32,746 nucleotides of DNA, taken from the NCBI GenBank assembly GCA_002315385.1, contig DCHZ01000011.1, forward strand, positions 1 to 32,746, given 5' to 3'. The notes under the pieces are model-generated. The model was not told the DNA's origin and searched no databases. It saw only the letters and a program-made list of their open reading frames with translations. Shown here in pieces: positions 7,474-15,445 of this stretch. Numbering within the stretch: position 1 is the first letter of the stretch; every line of letters starts with the position of its first letter. The position numbers were made by a program, and so were the translations under genes. Source of the stretch: Firmicutes bacterium UBA1739. GTDB taxonomy: Bacteria; Bacillota; Clostridia; Peptostreptococcales; Anaerovoracaceae.

Positions 7474-8679
7474 TCACCCGCCAAGGTAGGAAGAAGGATT
7501 TACACAATTACCGTTTACCCTGACTTCAAAATGACAATGCGGTCCCGTAGAGTTACCGGTTGAACCGATTCTTGCAATCAGCTGACCCTTTGATACAGAC
7601 TGACCCTTTGATACGCAAATTGAACTGTTGTGTCCGTAAAGAGTGGATATTCCGCCGCCGTGGTCGATAATTACGGTGTTTCCGTATCCACTGTACCAGC
7701 CCGCGTAAATTACAGTACCTGCCCCTGCCGCAACACAACTGGTTCCGGTAGCAGCCGCAAAATCTATTCCCGTATGCAGTCTTCTTGTTCCCGAAATCGG
7801 ATGGATTCTGTAACCGTATCCCGATGATACTCTTGTGTAGGACGGTGCCGGTATACAGAATTTGCCTCCGGTGAATTTAGTGGAATATACTGCCGTACTT
7901 CCCGAAGAAGATGTACTTTTTCCGGAAGAAGCCTGACTCTTCCGAGCTGCGGCTTCAGCCGCCCTTCTCTGCTCTTCTTTAATCAGAGCCGTAATCTGTT
8001 CCGCTTCATCGCTCAAATCGTCTATACGCTCTGATTGCTCTTCAATGCTTGCCTGAACCTGAGTTTTCTTAACCTCCGCCTGATTTTTCTGGCTCTCATA
8101 CAGCTGTTTCTGAACCTTCAGCTGGGCCTGCTGAGCCTCCAGCTGAGAATCCAGTGCCTCCAGCTCCGATTTTGTTTTTGCCAGTTCGTCGTACTCATCC
8201 TGTAAAAGACCCATAAAGTCTTCATCCTGCTTGTAAATTCTTGAAATCATATCTATATTGTTCATAAGCTCGCTGAAGCTCTCCGAGCCAAGCAAAACCT
8301 CAAGATATCCCACTTCTCCGTTTTTATACATTGCTCTGAGACGTTTATTTAAATCTTTTTCCTGCTTGATAATCTCATTGCTCTTCTGGTCAAGCTCTGC
8401 CGTTTTCTGAACAATTTTATTTTTTGTGTCTTCGATTTCATTTTCCTTTTGAATAATAGATTCAGCTGTAACATTAATCTGTGTGCTGAGTGAATTTATC
8501 TGATACGACAACTCTTTTTCCTGTTTTTTAGATTGATTAAGCTGCTTTTTGGCCGAAGACAGTTTCTGGTTCACACTGTTTAATTTCTGCTGATTTGTGG
8601 TTGCAAATGCAGTGAAACATCCGAAAACAAGTGTTGTCGTAAGAATTACTGCCAAAATCACCGACATTTTTTTCTTCAT
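7474..8679 (-). CDS. Secreted peptidoglycan hydrolase, EnvC/CwlO-like coiled coil plus M23 (LytM) domain
   Basis: This 401-residue protein is exported: MKKKM, a hydrophobic core, and AFA before residue 27 form a signal peptide. A long coiled coil rich in K, Q, E and L covers about 30-240, then a Ser-rich linker (SSGKSTSSSGS), then an M23 zinc peptidase domain to the end. Ligands and catalytic residues are present: H302 and D306 (HTGID), H350 (YGH), H381 and H383 (HCHFE), so the enzyme should be active, cutting peptide cross-links. Coiled coil plus hydrolase next to ftsEX is the layout of EnvC, CwlO and PcsB, which FtsEX activates across the membrane. AAGGAGG precedes the ATG. It lies 13 bases after ftsX. 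Confidence 0.9.
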   Translation of the reverse strand: MKKKMSVILAVILTTTLVFGCFTAFATTNQQKLNSVNQKLSSAKKQLNQSKKQEKELSYQINSLSTQINVTAESIIQKENEIEDTKNKIVQKTAELDQKSNEIIKQEKDLNKRLRAMYKNGEVGYLEVLLGSESFSELMNNIDMISRIYKQDEDFMGLLQDEYDELAKTKSELEALDSQLEAQQAQLKVQKQLYESQKNQAEVKKTQVQASIEEQSERIDDLSDEAEQITALIKEEQRRAAEAAARKSQASSGKSTSSSGSTAVYSTKFTGGKFCIPAPSYTRVSSGYGYRIHPISGTRRLHTGIDFAAATGTSCVAAGAGTVIYAGWYSGYGNTVIIDHGGGISTLYGHNSSICVSKGQSVSKGQLIARIGSTGNSTGPHCHFEVRVNGNCVNPSSYLGG

Positions 8680-8692
8680 TTTATGTTCCTCC

Positions 8693-9583
8693 TTAAGCCT
8701 TCAGGAATCGTCTCATCGAAAGAATACTTCCCAAAGCACCTATACTTATTCCCAAAGCAACAAAAATAATAACTAAATTCTGAACTATAAAAGTATACGG
8801 AACCATTCCCGAATTGAACATGATTAAAACTTTTGATGAGAACAGATCAACAAACTTATAATATGTCAGTCCCACAATTACGGCAGCCAGAATAGATGCA
8901 ATAATGCCGATGATCATTCCTTCAACAAGAAACGGTCCTCTGATAAACCAGTTTGTCGCACCGACATATTTCATAATATGAATTTCTCTTTCTCTGGCAT
9001 GAACAGTAAGCTTTATTGTATTGGATACTACTATAACAGATACAATTATCAGTATTCCTATTAATATCAGGGCTCCGGTCTGAATATATCCGGTGATGGC
9101 CAGAAGCTTGTTGATTACTTCCTTATAGAATTTTACTTCCTCTATTCCTTCCATCGTACTGATATCCTCCACCAGCCCCGCTTCATATTTAATATCATCC
9201 GCGGTAATCTCTATGGATGCCGGGAAAGGATTTCCGGAAAGGCCTTCCAGAAGATAGGATTTCTCTCCCCATCTGTCTTTCATTATGGTCATGGCTTTTT
9301 CCTTGGTAATATACTCAGCCTCCGTTACATGCTCCATTTTGCTGATTTTTTCAATCATCTGATTGGCCTGTTCATCAGTAACATTATCGTAAAGGTAAAA
9401 CTGAATCGTATCGAACTGATCCTCCGCATTCTGAGCCACCAGGTTAACATTTACCATGAGAGTAAAAAATATACCAAGAATAATCATCATTGCCATAATG
9501 GCAAATATAGATGCCGAGCTCATGTGCTTGTTTCTTCCCAACTGGGAAAATGCCTGCTTTATTGTATAACTAATGGCTTTCAT
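8693..9583 (-). CDS. ftsX: Cell division ABC transporter permease-like protein FtsX
   Basis: FtsX pairs with the ATPase FtsE to pass an ATP-driven signal through the membrane to a wall hydrolase outside. The 296-residue protein has the family topology: one membrane span near the N terminus (about 25-47), an extracellular loop of roughly 120 residues, then three spans in the C-terminal half (about 165-190, 213-240, 260-285). The intracellular REREIHIMKYVGATNWFIRGPF after the second span is a typical FtsX signature. The ATG at 9583 overlaps ftsE by 14 bases; a more upstream start (9619) would overlap ftsE further and gives residues unlike the family. The next gene, 13 bases on, encodes its likely target hydrolase. 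Confidence 0.94.
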   Translation of the reverse strand: MKAISYTIKQAFSQLGRNKHMSSASIFAIMAMMIILGIFFTLMVNVNLVAQNAEDQFDTIQFYLYDNVTDEQANQMIEKISKMEHVTEAEYITKEKAMTIMKDRWGEKSYLLEGLSGNPFPASIEITADDIKYEAGLVEDISTMEGIEEVKFYKEVINKLLAITGYIQTGALILIGILIIVSVIVVSNTIKLTVHAREREIHIMKYVGATNWFIRGPFLVEGMIIGIIASILAAVIVGLTYYKFVDLFSSKVLIMFNSGMVPYTFIVQNLVIIFVALGISIGALGSILSMRRFLKA

Positions 9584-10256
9584 TTTCTTTATATGCCCCC
9601 TCCGCATCCCGAACAACATGTCCGTGTTCGATTGCGATTACCCGCCTGTTCATTCTGTCAACGATGTCTTTTGCATGAGTAACCATTACTATTGTTGTAC
9701 CTTTTTCATTGATTTCCGTAAGCAGGGTCATTATTTCCCAGGCAGTATCCGGATCAAGATTTCCCGTAGGCTCATCCGCAATCAGTACCGATGGATTATT
9801 GACTATAGCTCTGGCTATTGCCACACGCTGCTGCTCCCCGGCCGACAGCTGGTTCGGATAAGAGTTTACTTTTGATTCCAGCCCTACCAGAGACAATACC
9901 TGAGGCACCTGTCTCTTTATTTCCCTTTTAGATTTGTGAACAATGTTCATTGCAAATGCAACATTTTCAAAAACCGTCTTCTTCTCCAGAAGGCGAAAAT
10001 CCTGAAACACTATTCCCAGGTTTCTGCGATGCTTCGGCACCAGACGATTGGGAATGTTACTGACCTCAGTATCATCAATAATGATGGTTCCGGAATCAGC
10101 GTTGATTTCTTTCATTATCAGCTTAATGCAGGTCGATTTTCCCGCACCGCTGGGTCCCACCAGAAAAACAAATTCGCCTTTTTCGATTGTAAAGTCAAGG
10201 TCTTCCACTGCTACATTATCTCCGTATTTTTTCGTTACATTATGGAATTCTATCAT
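9570..10256 (-). CDS. ftsE: Cell division ATP-binding protein FtsE
   Basis: The 228-residue protein is the cytoplasmic ATPase of the FtsEX complex. Walker A GPSGAGKST is at 34-42, the Q-loop at VFQDFRLL (83-90), the ABC signature LSAGEQQRVAIARA at 137-150, and Walker B with catalytic glutamate VLIADE at 157-162, followed by PTGNLD. The switch histidine is in VMVTHA. Length and motifs are those of a full, active FtsE. The ATG at 10256 is preceded by AAGGAT. It leads the minus-strand operon ftsE-ftsX-hydrolase-recJ-ctpA-ylmH. The upstream gap is shared with the divergent folate gene; a minus-strand TATAAT lies at 10305-10310 but with only a poor -35 match. Confidence 0.95.
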   Translation of the reverse strand: MIEFHNVTKKYGDNVAVEDLDFTIEKGEFVFLVGPSGAGKSTCIKLIMKEINADSGTIIIDDTEVSNIPNRLVPKHRRNLGIVFQDFRLLEKKTVFENVAFAMNIVHKSKREIKRQVPQVLSLVGLESKVNSYPNQLSAGEQQRVAIARAIVNNPSVLIADEPTGNLDPDTAWEIMTLLTEINEKGTTIVMVTHAKDIVDRMNRRVIAIEHGHVVRDAEGAYKENESH

Positions 10257-10286
10257 AATATCCTTGTCCTTTTCTTCTGATATCTA

Positions 10287-10314
10287 TTGACAACATATGT
10301 GCTTATTATATAAT
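10287..10314 (+). promoter_or_regulatory. Consensus sigma-A promoter for the 5-formyl-THF cyclo-ligase gene
   Basis: TTGACA at 10287-10292 and TATAAT at 10309-10314 both match the consensus exactly, with a 16-base spacer. Transcription would begin near 10321, giving a leader of just over 100 bases before the ATG at 10428. The TATAAT overlaps a TATAAT in the opposite direction (10305-10310) that could serve ftsE, so the two genes may share a compact divergent control region. I recognise no riboswitch in the leader. Confidence 0.65.
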
Positions 10315-10427
10315 TTTTTTGACGATTATTCTACAAAAAGCACCATATTTTTTGTTTTGTACGGCTAATCTTCGATATTTTGTCACTTAACATTCACGTT
10401 TCTTACTATATAAAGGATATTTTACTT

Positions 10428-11000
10428 ATGAAAAATGATATCAGACACAAATTTTTAACCCTGAGAAATAATATGAATTCCGAAGATTACGAGATCTTTT
10501 CCGCCGAAATTACCGCCGGTTTTATGTCACGGAAACCGGAAATTATTCCGGAAAATAATACAATAATGCTTTACAGCTCCTTCAAAAATGAAGCCGCCAC
10601 CGACAGAATCATCGACATTCTTTTTTCACAGAATATCAGAATTCTTCTGCCCTCCTGTGAAAACGGCGATATTACTGTCTATGAATACACCGGCCCTTCC
10701 TGCCTGAAAAAAGACAGCTTCGGAATCCTCAGCCCCGATTCCGCGCTGTGTCCAAAAGCCTGTCTTTCCGATATTCATACGGTTATCGTTCCCGGCATAG
10801 CCTTCGATACGAAAGGTCGGCGCATTGGTTTCGGCAAAGGCTATTATGACAGATTTCTGATAAAAATCCCTGAAGCGAAAAAAATAGGACTGTGTTACGA
10901 ATATCAGATTGCGGATAATATTCCCTCAGATGAGCACGATATCCCCATGGATTATCTGCTGACCGAAAACCGTCTTATCAGCTGTAAAAAACAAAGTTAA
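10428..11000 (+). CDS. fthC: 5-formyltetrahydrofolate cyclo-ligase
   Basis: The enzyme converts 5-formyl-THF to 5,10-methenyl-THF using ATP, returning a storage or inhibitory folate to the one-carbon pool. The 190-residue protein has the family's basic N-terminal helix (KNDIRHKFLTLRNNM), the strand MLYSSFKNEAATD (47-59), VPGIAFDTKG (121-130) and the hallmark RRIGFGKGYYDRFL at 131-144. The length is typical. The ATG at 10428 follows AAAGGAT; a TTG at 10380 would add residues unlike the family. It has its own consensus promoter at 10287-10314. Its last 23 bases overlap the end of the convergent gene at 10978-11421. Confidence 0.93.
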   Translation: MKNDIRHKFLTLRNNMNSEDYEIFSAEITAGFMSRKPEIIPENNTIMLYSSFKNEAATDRIIDILFSQNIRILLPSCENGDITVYEYTGPSCLKKDSFGILSPDSALCPKACLSDIHTVIVPGIAFDTKGRRIGFGKGYYDRFLIKIPEAKKIGLCYEYQIADNIPSDEHDIPMDYLLTENRLISCKKQS

Positions 11001-11421
11001 ACATTTCTTCAAGGCATCCGGTTTCCATTTCGGGCAAAACAAGACAGCAAAATTCGGTTAATACGGCTTCATAATGTGTTCTGCTGCTTTCATTCCAGAA
11101 ATTCAGCACAACGGCATATTTAATTTTCTTTTTTTTGATTATTCGCAAAGCCTCCAGCTTTCTGCTGTCCATCTTCCTTCTCGAATCAACCGCAATCAGG
11201 ATGCAATCGGGAACAGTATCCGTAAAACCGGTTTGAATCTCCGCAATATCCGCTTTCGATTCTGTCCCTATGCCCGCTGCCTGTCCGCAGCAGATCTGCG
11301 CATATTCCCTTTTTAACAGAGTGCATAAAAAAGTCGCTCCCGCTCCCGGTGCGGCTCCGATTACTCCTACCGAAAATTTCTCACTTGCTTTCAACGGCTG
11401 CAGCTCCACAGTATCTTTCAT
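10978..11421 (-). CDS. Uncharacterised protein with a lysine-less P-loop-like motif
   Basis: I cannot name this 147-residue protein. Residues 17-34 (SVGVIGAAPGAGATFLCT) form a strand and glycine loop like the Walker A of ParA/MinD or SIMIBI NTPases, but alanine stands where the GK[ST] lysine should be. CILIAVDSRR (73-82) could be the Walker B-type strand, and KYAVVLNFWN (101-110) sits where GTPase-like folds place their N-K-x-D segment. The ATG at 11421 has AAGGAGAG 8 bases upstream; the longer reading from 11475 lacks a good site. Several cysteines (about five) are unusual for this window. ATP binding without hydrolysis, or loss of binding, are both possible. It ends inside the convergent folate gene. 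Confidence 0.65.
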   Translation of the reverse strand: MKDTVELQPLKASEKFSVGVIGAAPGAGATFLCTLLKREYAQICCGQAAGIGTESKADIAEIQTGFTDTVPDCILIAVDSRRKMDSRKLEALRIIKKKKIKYAVVLNFWNESSRTHYEAVLTEFCCLVLPEMETGCLEEMFNFVFYS

Positions 11422-11502
11422 TAACTCTCTCCTTTTTCCCAAATATACTCCGCACATTTCCGTTTTTATACTCAATCTATGGATAAAGCCTTAAATAAGC
11501 AT

Positions 11503-11540
11503 AAAACGACAAATGTCAGATTCATTCTAACATTTGCCGT
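11503..11540 (-). terminator. Intrinsic terminator after the transketolase/small-protein genes
   Basis: Arms at 11506-11520 and 11526-11540 form a 15-bp stem with a 5-base loop. The two positions that mismatch in the plus-strand reading become G-U pairs in RNA made from the minus strand, and four U residues (A tract 11503-11506) follow on that side. This fits the end of the minus-strand operon beginning near 17650. Confidence 0.65.
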
Positions 11541-11612
11541 CAATACTTTTCAACAGATTTACATTTTTTGTAATTTTTTCGTCACTTTGAGCGGAACACA
11601 GTTTACGCCGGA

Positions 11613-11741
11613 TTATTCCTGATACTGCACTTTCAGTTCAACCTCATCCGGCAAAAGCATATACTCCACATCCCCTCCGGCTTTAAGTCTGGCCTTTTTT
11701 ACAAGACTCTTTCCTTCTGATTTCCCGGAATGTTTTCTCAA
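11613..11741 (-). CDS. Small basic protein (42 aa) with TTG start, unknown function
   Basis: I do not recognise this protein. It reads MRKHSGKSEGKSLVKKARLK at the start, strongly basic, then AGGDVEYMLLPDEVELKVQY and a short acidic end, so charge runs from positive to negative. The start is TTG at 11741, chosen because a long purine run (AAGGGGAGGG) lies 7 bases before it, one of the best ribosome-binding sites in the window. It lies 87 bases after the transketolase C-terminal half and about 70 bases before the terminator at 11503-11540, so it would be the last gene of that transcript or be made from its own promoter. There is no signal peptide or membrane span. Chance remains possible at this length. 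Confidence 0.45.
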   Translation of the reverse strand: MRKHSGKSEGKSLVKKARLKAGGDVEYMLLPDEVELKVQYQE

Positions 11742-11763
11742 AATAATTCCCTCCCCTTAGTCC

Positions 11764-11777
11764 GTAATATATATTAC
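11764..11777. repeat. Perfect 14-bp palindrome upstream of the small gene
   Basis: GTAATATATATTAC is a perfect inverted repeat, 23 bases before the TTG start of the 42-codon gene. It could be an operator or simply AT-rich promoter DNA; the minus strand has TAATAT within it, a possible -10 element, but I see no convincing -35. Confidence 0.35.
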
Positions 11778-11828
11778 AGTCTATGCGGGAGGGTTTTATG
11801 TTATGACGTAAATAGATATATATATAAA

Positions 11829-12758
11829 TTAAACAAGCTCTCTGCAGGCTTTCACAATATCCGCAGCGGTAATTTCGTATTCCTCCATAAGCTGATTCGG
11901 CTTACCTGACTGACCGAATCTGTCCTGAATGCCTATCATCTTTATTTTTGCCGGAGCGGCTTTTGCCGTTACCTCAGCCACCGCACTGCCGAGTCCTCCT
12001 ATAACGGAATGTTCTTCAGCCGTTACAATGCCCTTTGTTTCCTTAGCTGCTCTGATAATTATTTCTTCGTCTATCGGTTTAATGGTATGAATATCGATAA
12101 CTCTTACATCGATACCTTCGCCGGCCAGCTGTTCCGCCGCTATTATCGCTTCGTTAACCATAATGCCGGTTGCGATCACAGTTACATCTTTGCCTTCTTT
12201 TACGGTTATTCCTTTTCCGATCTGAAAATCCAGGCTGTCATCATATACTACAGGCACAGAAGCCCTGCCTAATCTCACATAGCACGGGCCCTGCATATTA
12301 ATAGCTGCTTCTATCGCTTTTTTTGCCGATACCCCGTCTGAAGGATTCAAAACTGTCATTCCCGGAATACTTCTCATAAGAGAAATATCTTCTATCGCCT
12401 GATGGCTTGCTCCGTCTTCTCCAACAGTGACTCCTGCGTGTGTCGCACAGATTTTAACATTAAGCTTAGGATAGCATATGGAATTTCTGATGATTTCAAA
12501 AGCTCTTCCTGCAGCAAACATTGCAAAGGTACTTGCAACAACGGTTTTTCCCGATGCAGCCATCCCCGCAGCCACAGCATACATGTTCTGTTCAGCTATA
12601 CCCATATTAAAAAATCTGTCCGGATACGTTTTCCCGAAGGATGCCGTCATTGTGGATTTTGATAAATCCGCATCCATAACAATCAGATTCCTGTTTTTTT
12701 CTCCGATTTCTACAAGTGCTTCCCCGTAAGCCTGTCTTGTTGCCATTTTATCTGCCAT
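11829..12758 (-). CDS. Transketolase, C-terminal subunit (pyrimidine-binding and C-terminal domains)
   Basis: Together with the next gene upstream this makes a split transketolase, moving two-carbon units between sugar phosphates in the non-oxidative pentose phosphate pathway. The 309-residue subunit holds the Pyr domain: RQAYGEALVEIG at the start, DADLSKSTMTASF, then NMGIAEQNMYAVAAGMA with the catalytic glutamate (about residue 56) that activates thiamine diphosphate. THAGVTVGEDGASHQAIEDI (about 110-129) carries the phosphate-binding histidine, and the C-terminal domain ends at ITAADIVKACRELV. The start ATG overlaps the stop of the N-terminal half (TAATG), with GGAGGTGA just before, so the two subunits should be made in equal amounts. 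Split enzymes are common in Clostridia and archaea. Confidence 0.93.
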   Translation of the reverse strand: MADKMATRQAYGEALVEIGEKNRNLIVMDADLSKSTMTASFGKTYPDRFFNMGIAEQNMYAVAAGMAASGKTVVASTFAMFAAGRAFEIIRNSICYPKLNVKICATHAGVTVGEDGASHQAIEDISLMRSIPGMTVLNPSDGVSAKKAIEAAINMQGPCYVRLGRASVPVVYDDSLDFQIGKGITVKEGKDVTVIATGIMVNEAIIAAEQLAGEGIDVRVIDIHTIKPIDEEIIIRAAKETKGIVTAEEHSVIGGLGSAVAEVTAKAAPAKIKMIGIQDRFGQSGKPNQLMEEYEITAADIVKACRELV

Positions 12759-13579
12759 TAACGTTCACCTCCAAGCTCTGCTATTGCTTTTTCCGTTTCT
12801 TCCGCATTCGGAGCCTTTCCGTGCCAGCCGACTTCATCCTCCATAAACGACACACCCTTGCCCTTTACGGTTCTTGCGATTATCATTACCGGTTTTCCTT
12901 CAATTTCATCGGCAGCATCCAGCTTTTCCGCCAGTTCTTCCACATCATGACCGTCCGCTTCCATTACTTCCCATCCGAAGCTTTCGAATTTTTCGTAAAG
13001 CGGAGCAACCTTCATTACATCGTCATTTCTTCCGTCAATCTGAAGTCCGTTGTTATCAAGAATTGCAACAAGATTATCCAGCTTATAATGTGCCGCACTC
13101 ATTGCCGCTTCCCATACAATTCCTTCCTGAATTTCACCGTCACCGAGAAGAACATATACTTTAGATTTTCTTCCGTCAATTTTACCGGCCATCGCCATAC
13201 CTACGGCAGTTGAAAAACCCTGTCCCAGTGAACCTGTTGACATTTCAACTCCCGGTATTTTTTTCATATCAGGATGTCCCTGAAATATTGAGCCGATTTT
13301 TCTCAGGCTGTACATTTCTTTAATATCAAAAAAGCCTTTTCTTCCCAATGCAGCATATAATGCCGGTGCGGCATGCCCTTTAGATAATACAAATTTATCC
13401 CGGTTCGCCATATCAGGCTCTTTGGGATTCACATTCATTTTGTAAAAATATAAAGTCGCAATAATATCCGCTGCGGAAAGAGAGCCGCCCGGATGTCCCG
13501 AACCCGCAGATGAAACAGCTTTGATTATGTCGTAACGCATATTTCCCGCGGCAGTTTTTACCTCGTCAACGTTTATCAT
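12758..13579 (-). CDS. Transketolase, N-terminal subunit (thiamine diphosphate-binding)
   Basis: The 273-residue subunit binds thiamine diphosphate and magnesium. Signatures are SAGSGHPGGSLSAADI (24-39), VLSKGHAAPALYAALG (64-79), STGSLGQGFSTAVGMA (114-129), and the metal and cofactor motif starting GDGE (146-149) and ending DNNG (175-178). The ATG at 13579 has GAGAGGAG upstream and lies 20 bases after the tagA-like gene; a longer start at 13606 would overlap that gene. Length fits the N-terminal half of split transketolases. Placement after surface-polymer genes suggests co-transcription; a supply of sugar phosphates for sugar-nucleotide synthesis is one possible link, but that is inference. 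Confidence 0.93.
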   Translation of the reverse strand: MINVDEVKTAAGNMRYDIIKAVSSAGSGHPGGSLSAADIIATLYFYKMNVNPKEPDMANRDKFVLSKGHAAPALYAALGRKGFFDIKEMYSLRKIGSIFQGHPDMKKIPGVEMSTGSLGQGFSTAVGMAMAGKIDGRKSKVYVLLGDGEIQEGIVWEAAMSAAHYKLDNLVAILDNNGLQIDGRNDDVMKVAPLYEKFESFGWEVMEADGHDVEELAEKLDAADEIEGKPVMIIARTVKGKGVSFMEDEVGWHGKAPNAEETEKAIAELGGER

Positions 13580-13599
13580 GTTTTTTTCTCCTCTCATTA

Positions 13600-14340
13600 C
13601 TAACATTCGATTTGACTTTTATCTGAAAATACAACCTTCAGCATAAATAACGGCAAAGCCGCCATTCGCTTATATCTCGATGGCTCCTGAATAAATCTGT
13701 AAAGCCACTCAAGTCCGTGTTTCCGGTAAAATTCCGGTGCCCTCTTTAATTCTCCCGACCATACATCCAGACTTCCTCCGACACCAATTGCCGCCTTTGC
13801 ATTCAGTCTGTCTCTGTATTTCAGTACGAACAGCTCCTGTTTCGGAGAACCCAGTGCAACACAAAACAGATCCGGTGATGCAGCATTTATTTCATTGAGA
13901 ATCTCCTCTTCCTCTTCCGGTTTAAAGTAACCGTTGCGGGTCCCGGCTATTGTTAATCCGGGATATTTTTCTTTCATCTTTTCCGCGGCCTTATCGGCTA
14001 TACCCGGTTTACTTCCAAACAGAAAAACCGAACCCGCATTCTGTGAAAGATACTCCAGCGTTCTCCCGAAAAAGTCTATTCCGGTCACCCTTTCTTCCAA
14101 AGGATGCTTTAATATTTTTGAAGCATATACCAGCCCGATTCCGTCCGGGATTACCATCTCCGCCTGATTTATAGCATCCATAAGCTCCGGATTTTTTCCG
14201 GCATTTACCACAATTTCGGAATTCGGCGTTACTATCAGGCTTACACCGTCTTCCCGGATAAATTCCTTAAAACGCTCCATAGCTTCATCATAATTGACCA
14301 TGTCCACCGGAACTCCGAGAATTTTAATTTTATTATTCAT
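13600..14340 (-). CDS. WecG/TagA/CpsF-family glycosyltransferase
   Basis: Members of this family (GT26) add N-acetylmannosamine or related sugars to a lipid-linked precursor of teichoic acid or secondary wall polymer at the inner face of the membrane. The 246-residue protein has LIVTPNSEIVVNAGKNPELM (35-54) and VIPDGIGLVYASK (63-75). T38 and D66 fall where the active-site Thr and Asp of TagA lie. VFLFGSKPGIADKAAEKMKEKYP and FCVALGSPKQE complete the family pattern. The ATG at 14340 overlaps the csaB stop by 8 bases, with GGAGAGG upstream. With CsaB it points to a pyruvylated wall polymer. The sugar is not fixed by sequence. Confidence 0.9.
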   Translation of the reverse strand: MNNKIKILGVPVDMVNYDEAMERFKEFIREDGVSLIVTPNSEIVVNAGKNPELMDAINQAEMVIPDGIGLVYASKILKHPLEERVTGIDFFGRTLEYLSQNAGSVFLFGSKPGIADKAAEKMKEKYPGLTIAGTRNGYFKPEEEEEILNEINAASPDLFCVALGSPKQELFVLKYRDRLNAKAAIGVGGSLDVWSGELKRAPEFYRKHGLEWLYRFIQEPSRYKRMAALPLFMLKVVFSDKSQIEC

Positions 14341-15445
14341 CAGATTTTTCCTCTCCCAGCAACTGTCTTATCAGCACCTCATTATTATTCAGTTTCTTTA
14401 TCAGAATGTCCTTGTGAGTTCTGACTTTATTCAGTATCTGCTCTTTATTTGCCATAACTTTTTCATATTCCTCCGGAAGATACTCCCCCTTGAAATCGTA
14501 TACGCTGCACATTGCTTTCAAATCCATGGATTTCAAAAAAGAGTTCACCTTCGGATCATATGAAATTCCTATCATCGGTACTTCCATAATGGCTGCGTGA
14601 ATAAGAGAATGCAGCCGGACTCCTATCAGGAGATCCATATTTCCTATTATTGACAGCATTTCTTCCGTCAGATATTTTTCTTTTATGCAGGTAACATTCT
14701 TCCCCAGCACACTTTCAATTTCTTCCGTAATCGGCATGTCCTCGGAAAAATGAAACGGAATCAATACTATTCCCGCATTATATTTTTCTGTAAGAAGTTT
14801 TATTCCGGAACATATTTCCTCAAGAAAATCCCGTTCTTTAATGTTTCCCTTTACGGCTATCCCCACCACCGGCCTGTTTTCATTGAAATCAAATCCGGCC
14901 CTGCAGAGGATTTCTTTTCCCCGACGCAGCTCCGGTTTTTTCAGTCGGATTACCGGATCCGCGGTAACAATCATTTTTTCATCGGTTATTCCGTATTCCA
15001 GCAGATATTCCCTGGAGCCTTCATCTCTGACTACGATGTAATCCACTTTTTTCAGGGTTTTTATCATCAGCTTCCGGTTAAACCCGGAATTTACCGGGCC
15101 TATTCCCTGACTGTAAATAAACACCTTTTTTCTGAAAAAAAGTGCAATCCATATAACTGCCAGATAATACAGTATGCTCTTTCTGCTGGTAACATCCTGA
15201 AGCAGGCTTCCGCCGCCGCTTATCAGAAGCTCGGCCTGTGCTATGCTCCTGATTATTCTGAACGGACTCATCCTGTCCTCAGCCTTTACTCCGAATTTAT
15301 CGGCTGTAGCCTGAGGATTCTGGGATAAAACCGTTATTTCAATATCCTGAATTCCGTCTCTGAGATTCTCCACAACGGACTTCAGAATTGACTCATCCCC
15401 GATATTATTAAAACCGTAATATCCGGAAATTACAATCTTATGCAT
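14333..15445 (-). CDS. csaB: Polysaccharide pyruvyl transferase CsaB
   Basis: CsaB adds a pyruvate ketal to the secondary cell wall polymer, the group that SLH-domain proteins bind when they anchor an S-layer. The 370-residue protein begins with MHKIVISGYYGFNNIGDESI, the usual glycine-rich start, and has LLISGGGSLLQDVTSRKSILYYL in the first half. The middle shows FIYSQGIGPVNSGFNRKL and YIVVRDEGSREYL. The second half has VGIAVKGNIKERDFLEEI and LLIGVRLHSLIHAAIMEVPMIGISYDPKV, a strong family signature. The ATG overlaps the DUF5693 stop as ATGCATAA, so the two are coupled. DUF5693 and CsaB are commonly adjacent in Firmicutes. No SLH protein is encoded in this window. Confidence 0.93.
   Translation of the reverse strand: MHKIVISGYYGFNNIGDESILKSVVENLRDGIQDIEITVLSQNPQATADKFGVKAEDRMSPFRIIRSIAQAELLISGGGSLLQDVTSRKSILYYLAVIWIALFFRKKVFIYSQGIGPVNSGFNRKLMIKTLKKVDYIVVRDEGSREYLLEYGITDEKMIVTADPVIRLKKPELRRGKEILCRAGFDFNENRPVVGIAVKGNIKERDFLEEICSGIKLLTEKYNAGIVLIPFHFSEDMPITEEIESVLGKNVTCIKEKYLTEEMLSIIGNMDLLIGVRLHSLIHAAIMEVPMIGISYDPKVNSFLKSMDLKAMCSVYDFKGEYLPEEYEKVMANKEQILNKVRTHKDILIKKLNNNEVLIRQLLGEEKSDE

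Noticed and set aside
8600..8679. Lipoprotein signal for the M23 hydrolase (LVFGC)
   Set aside because: Phenylalanine at the -2 position is a poor lipobox, while AFA six residues on is a good signal peptidase I site.
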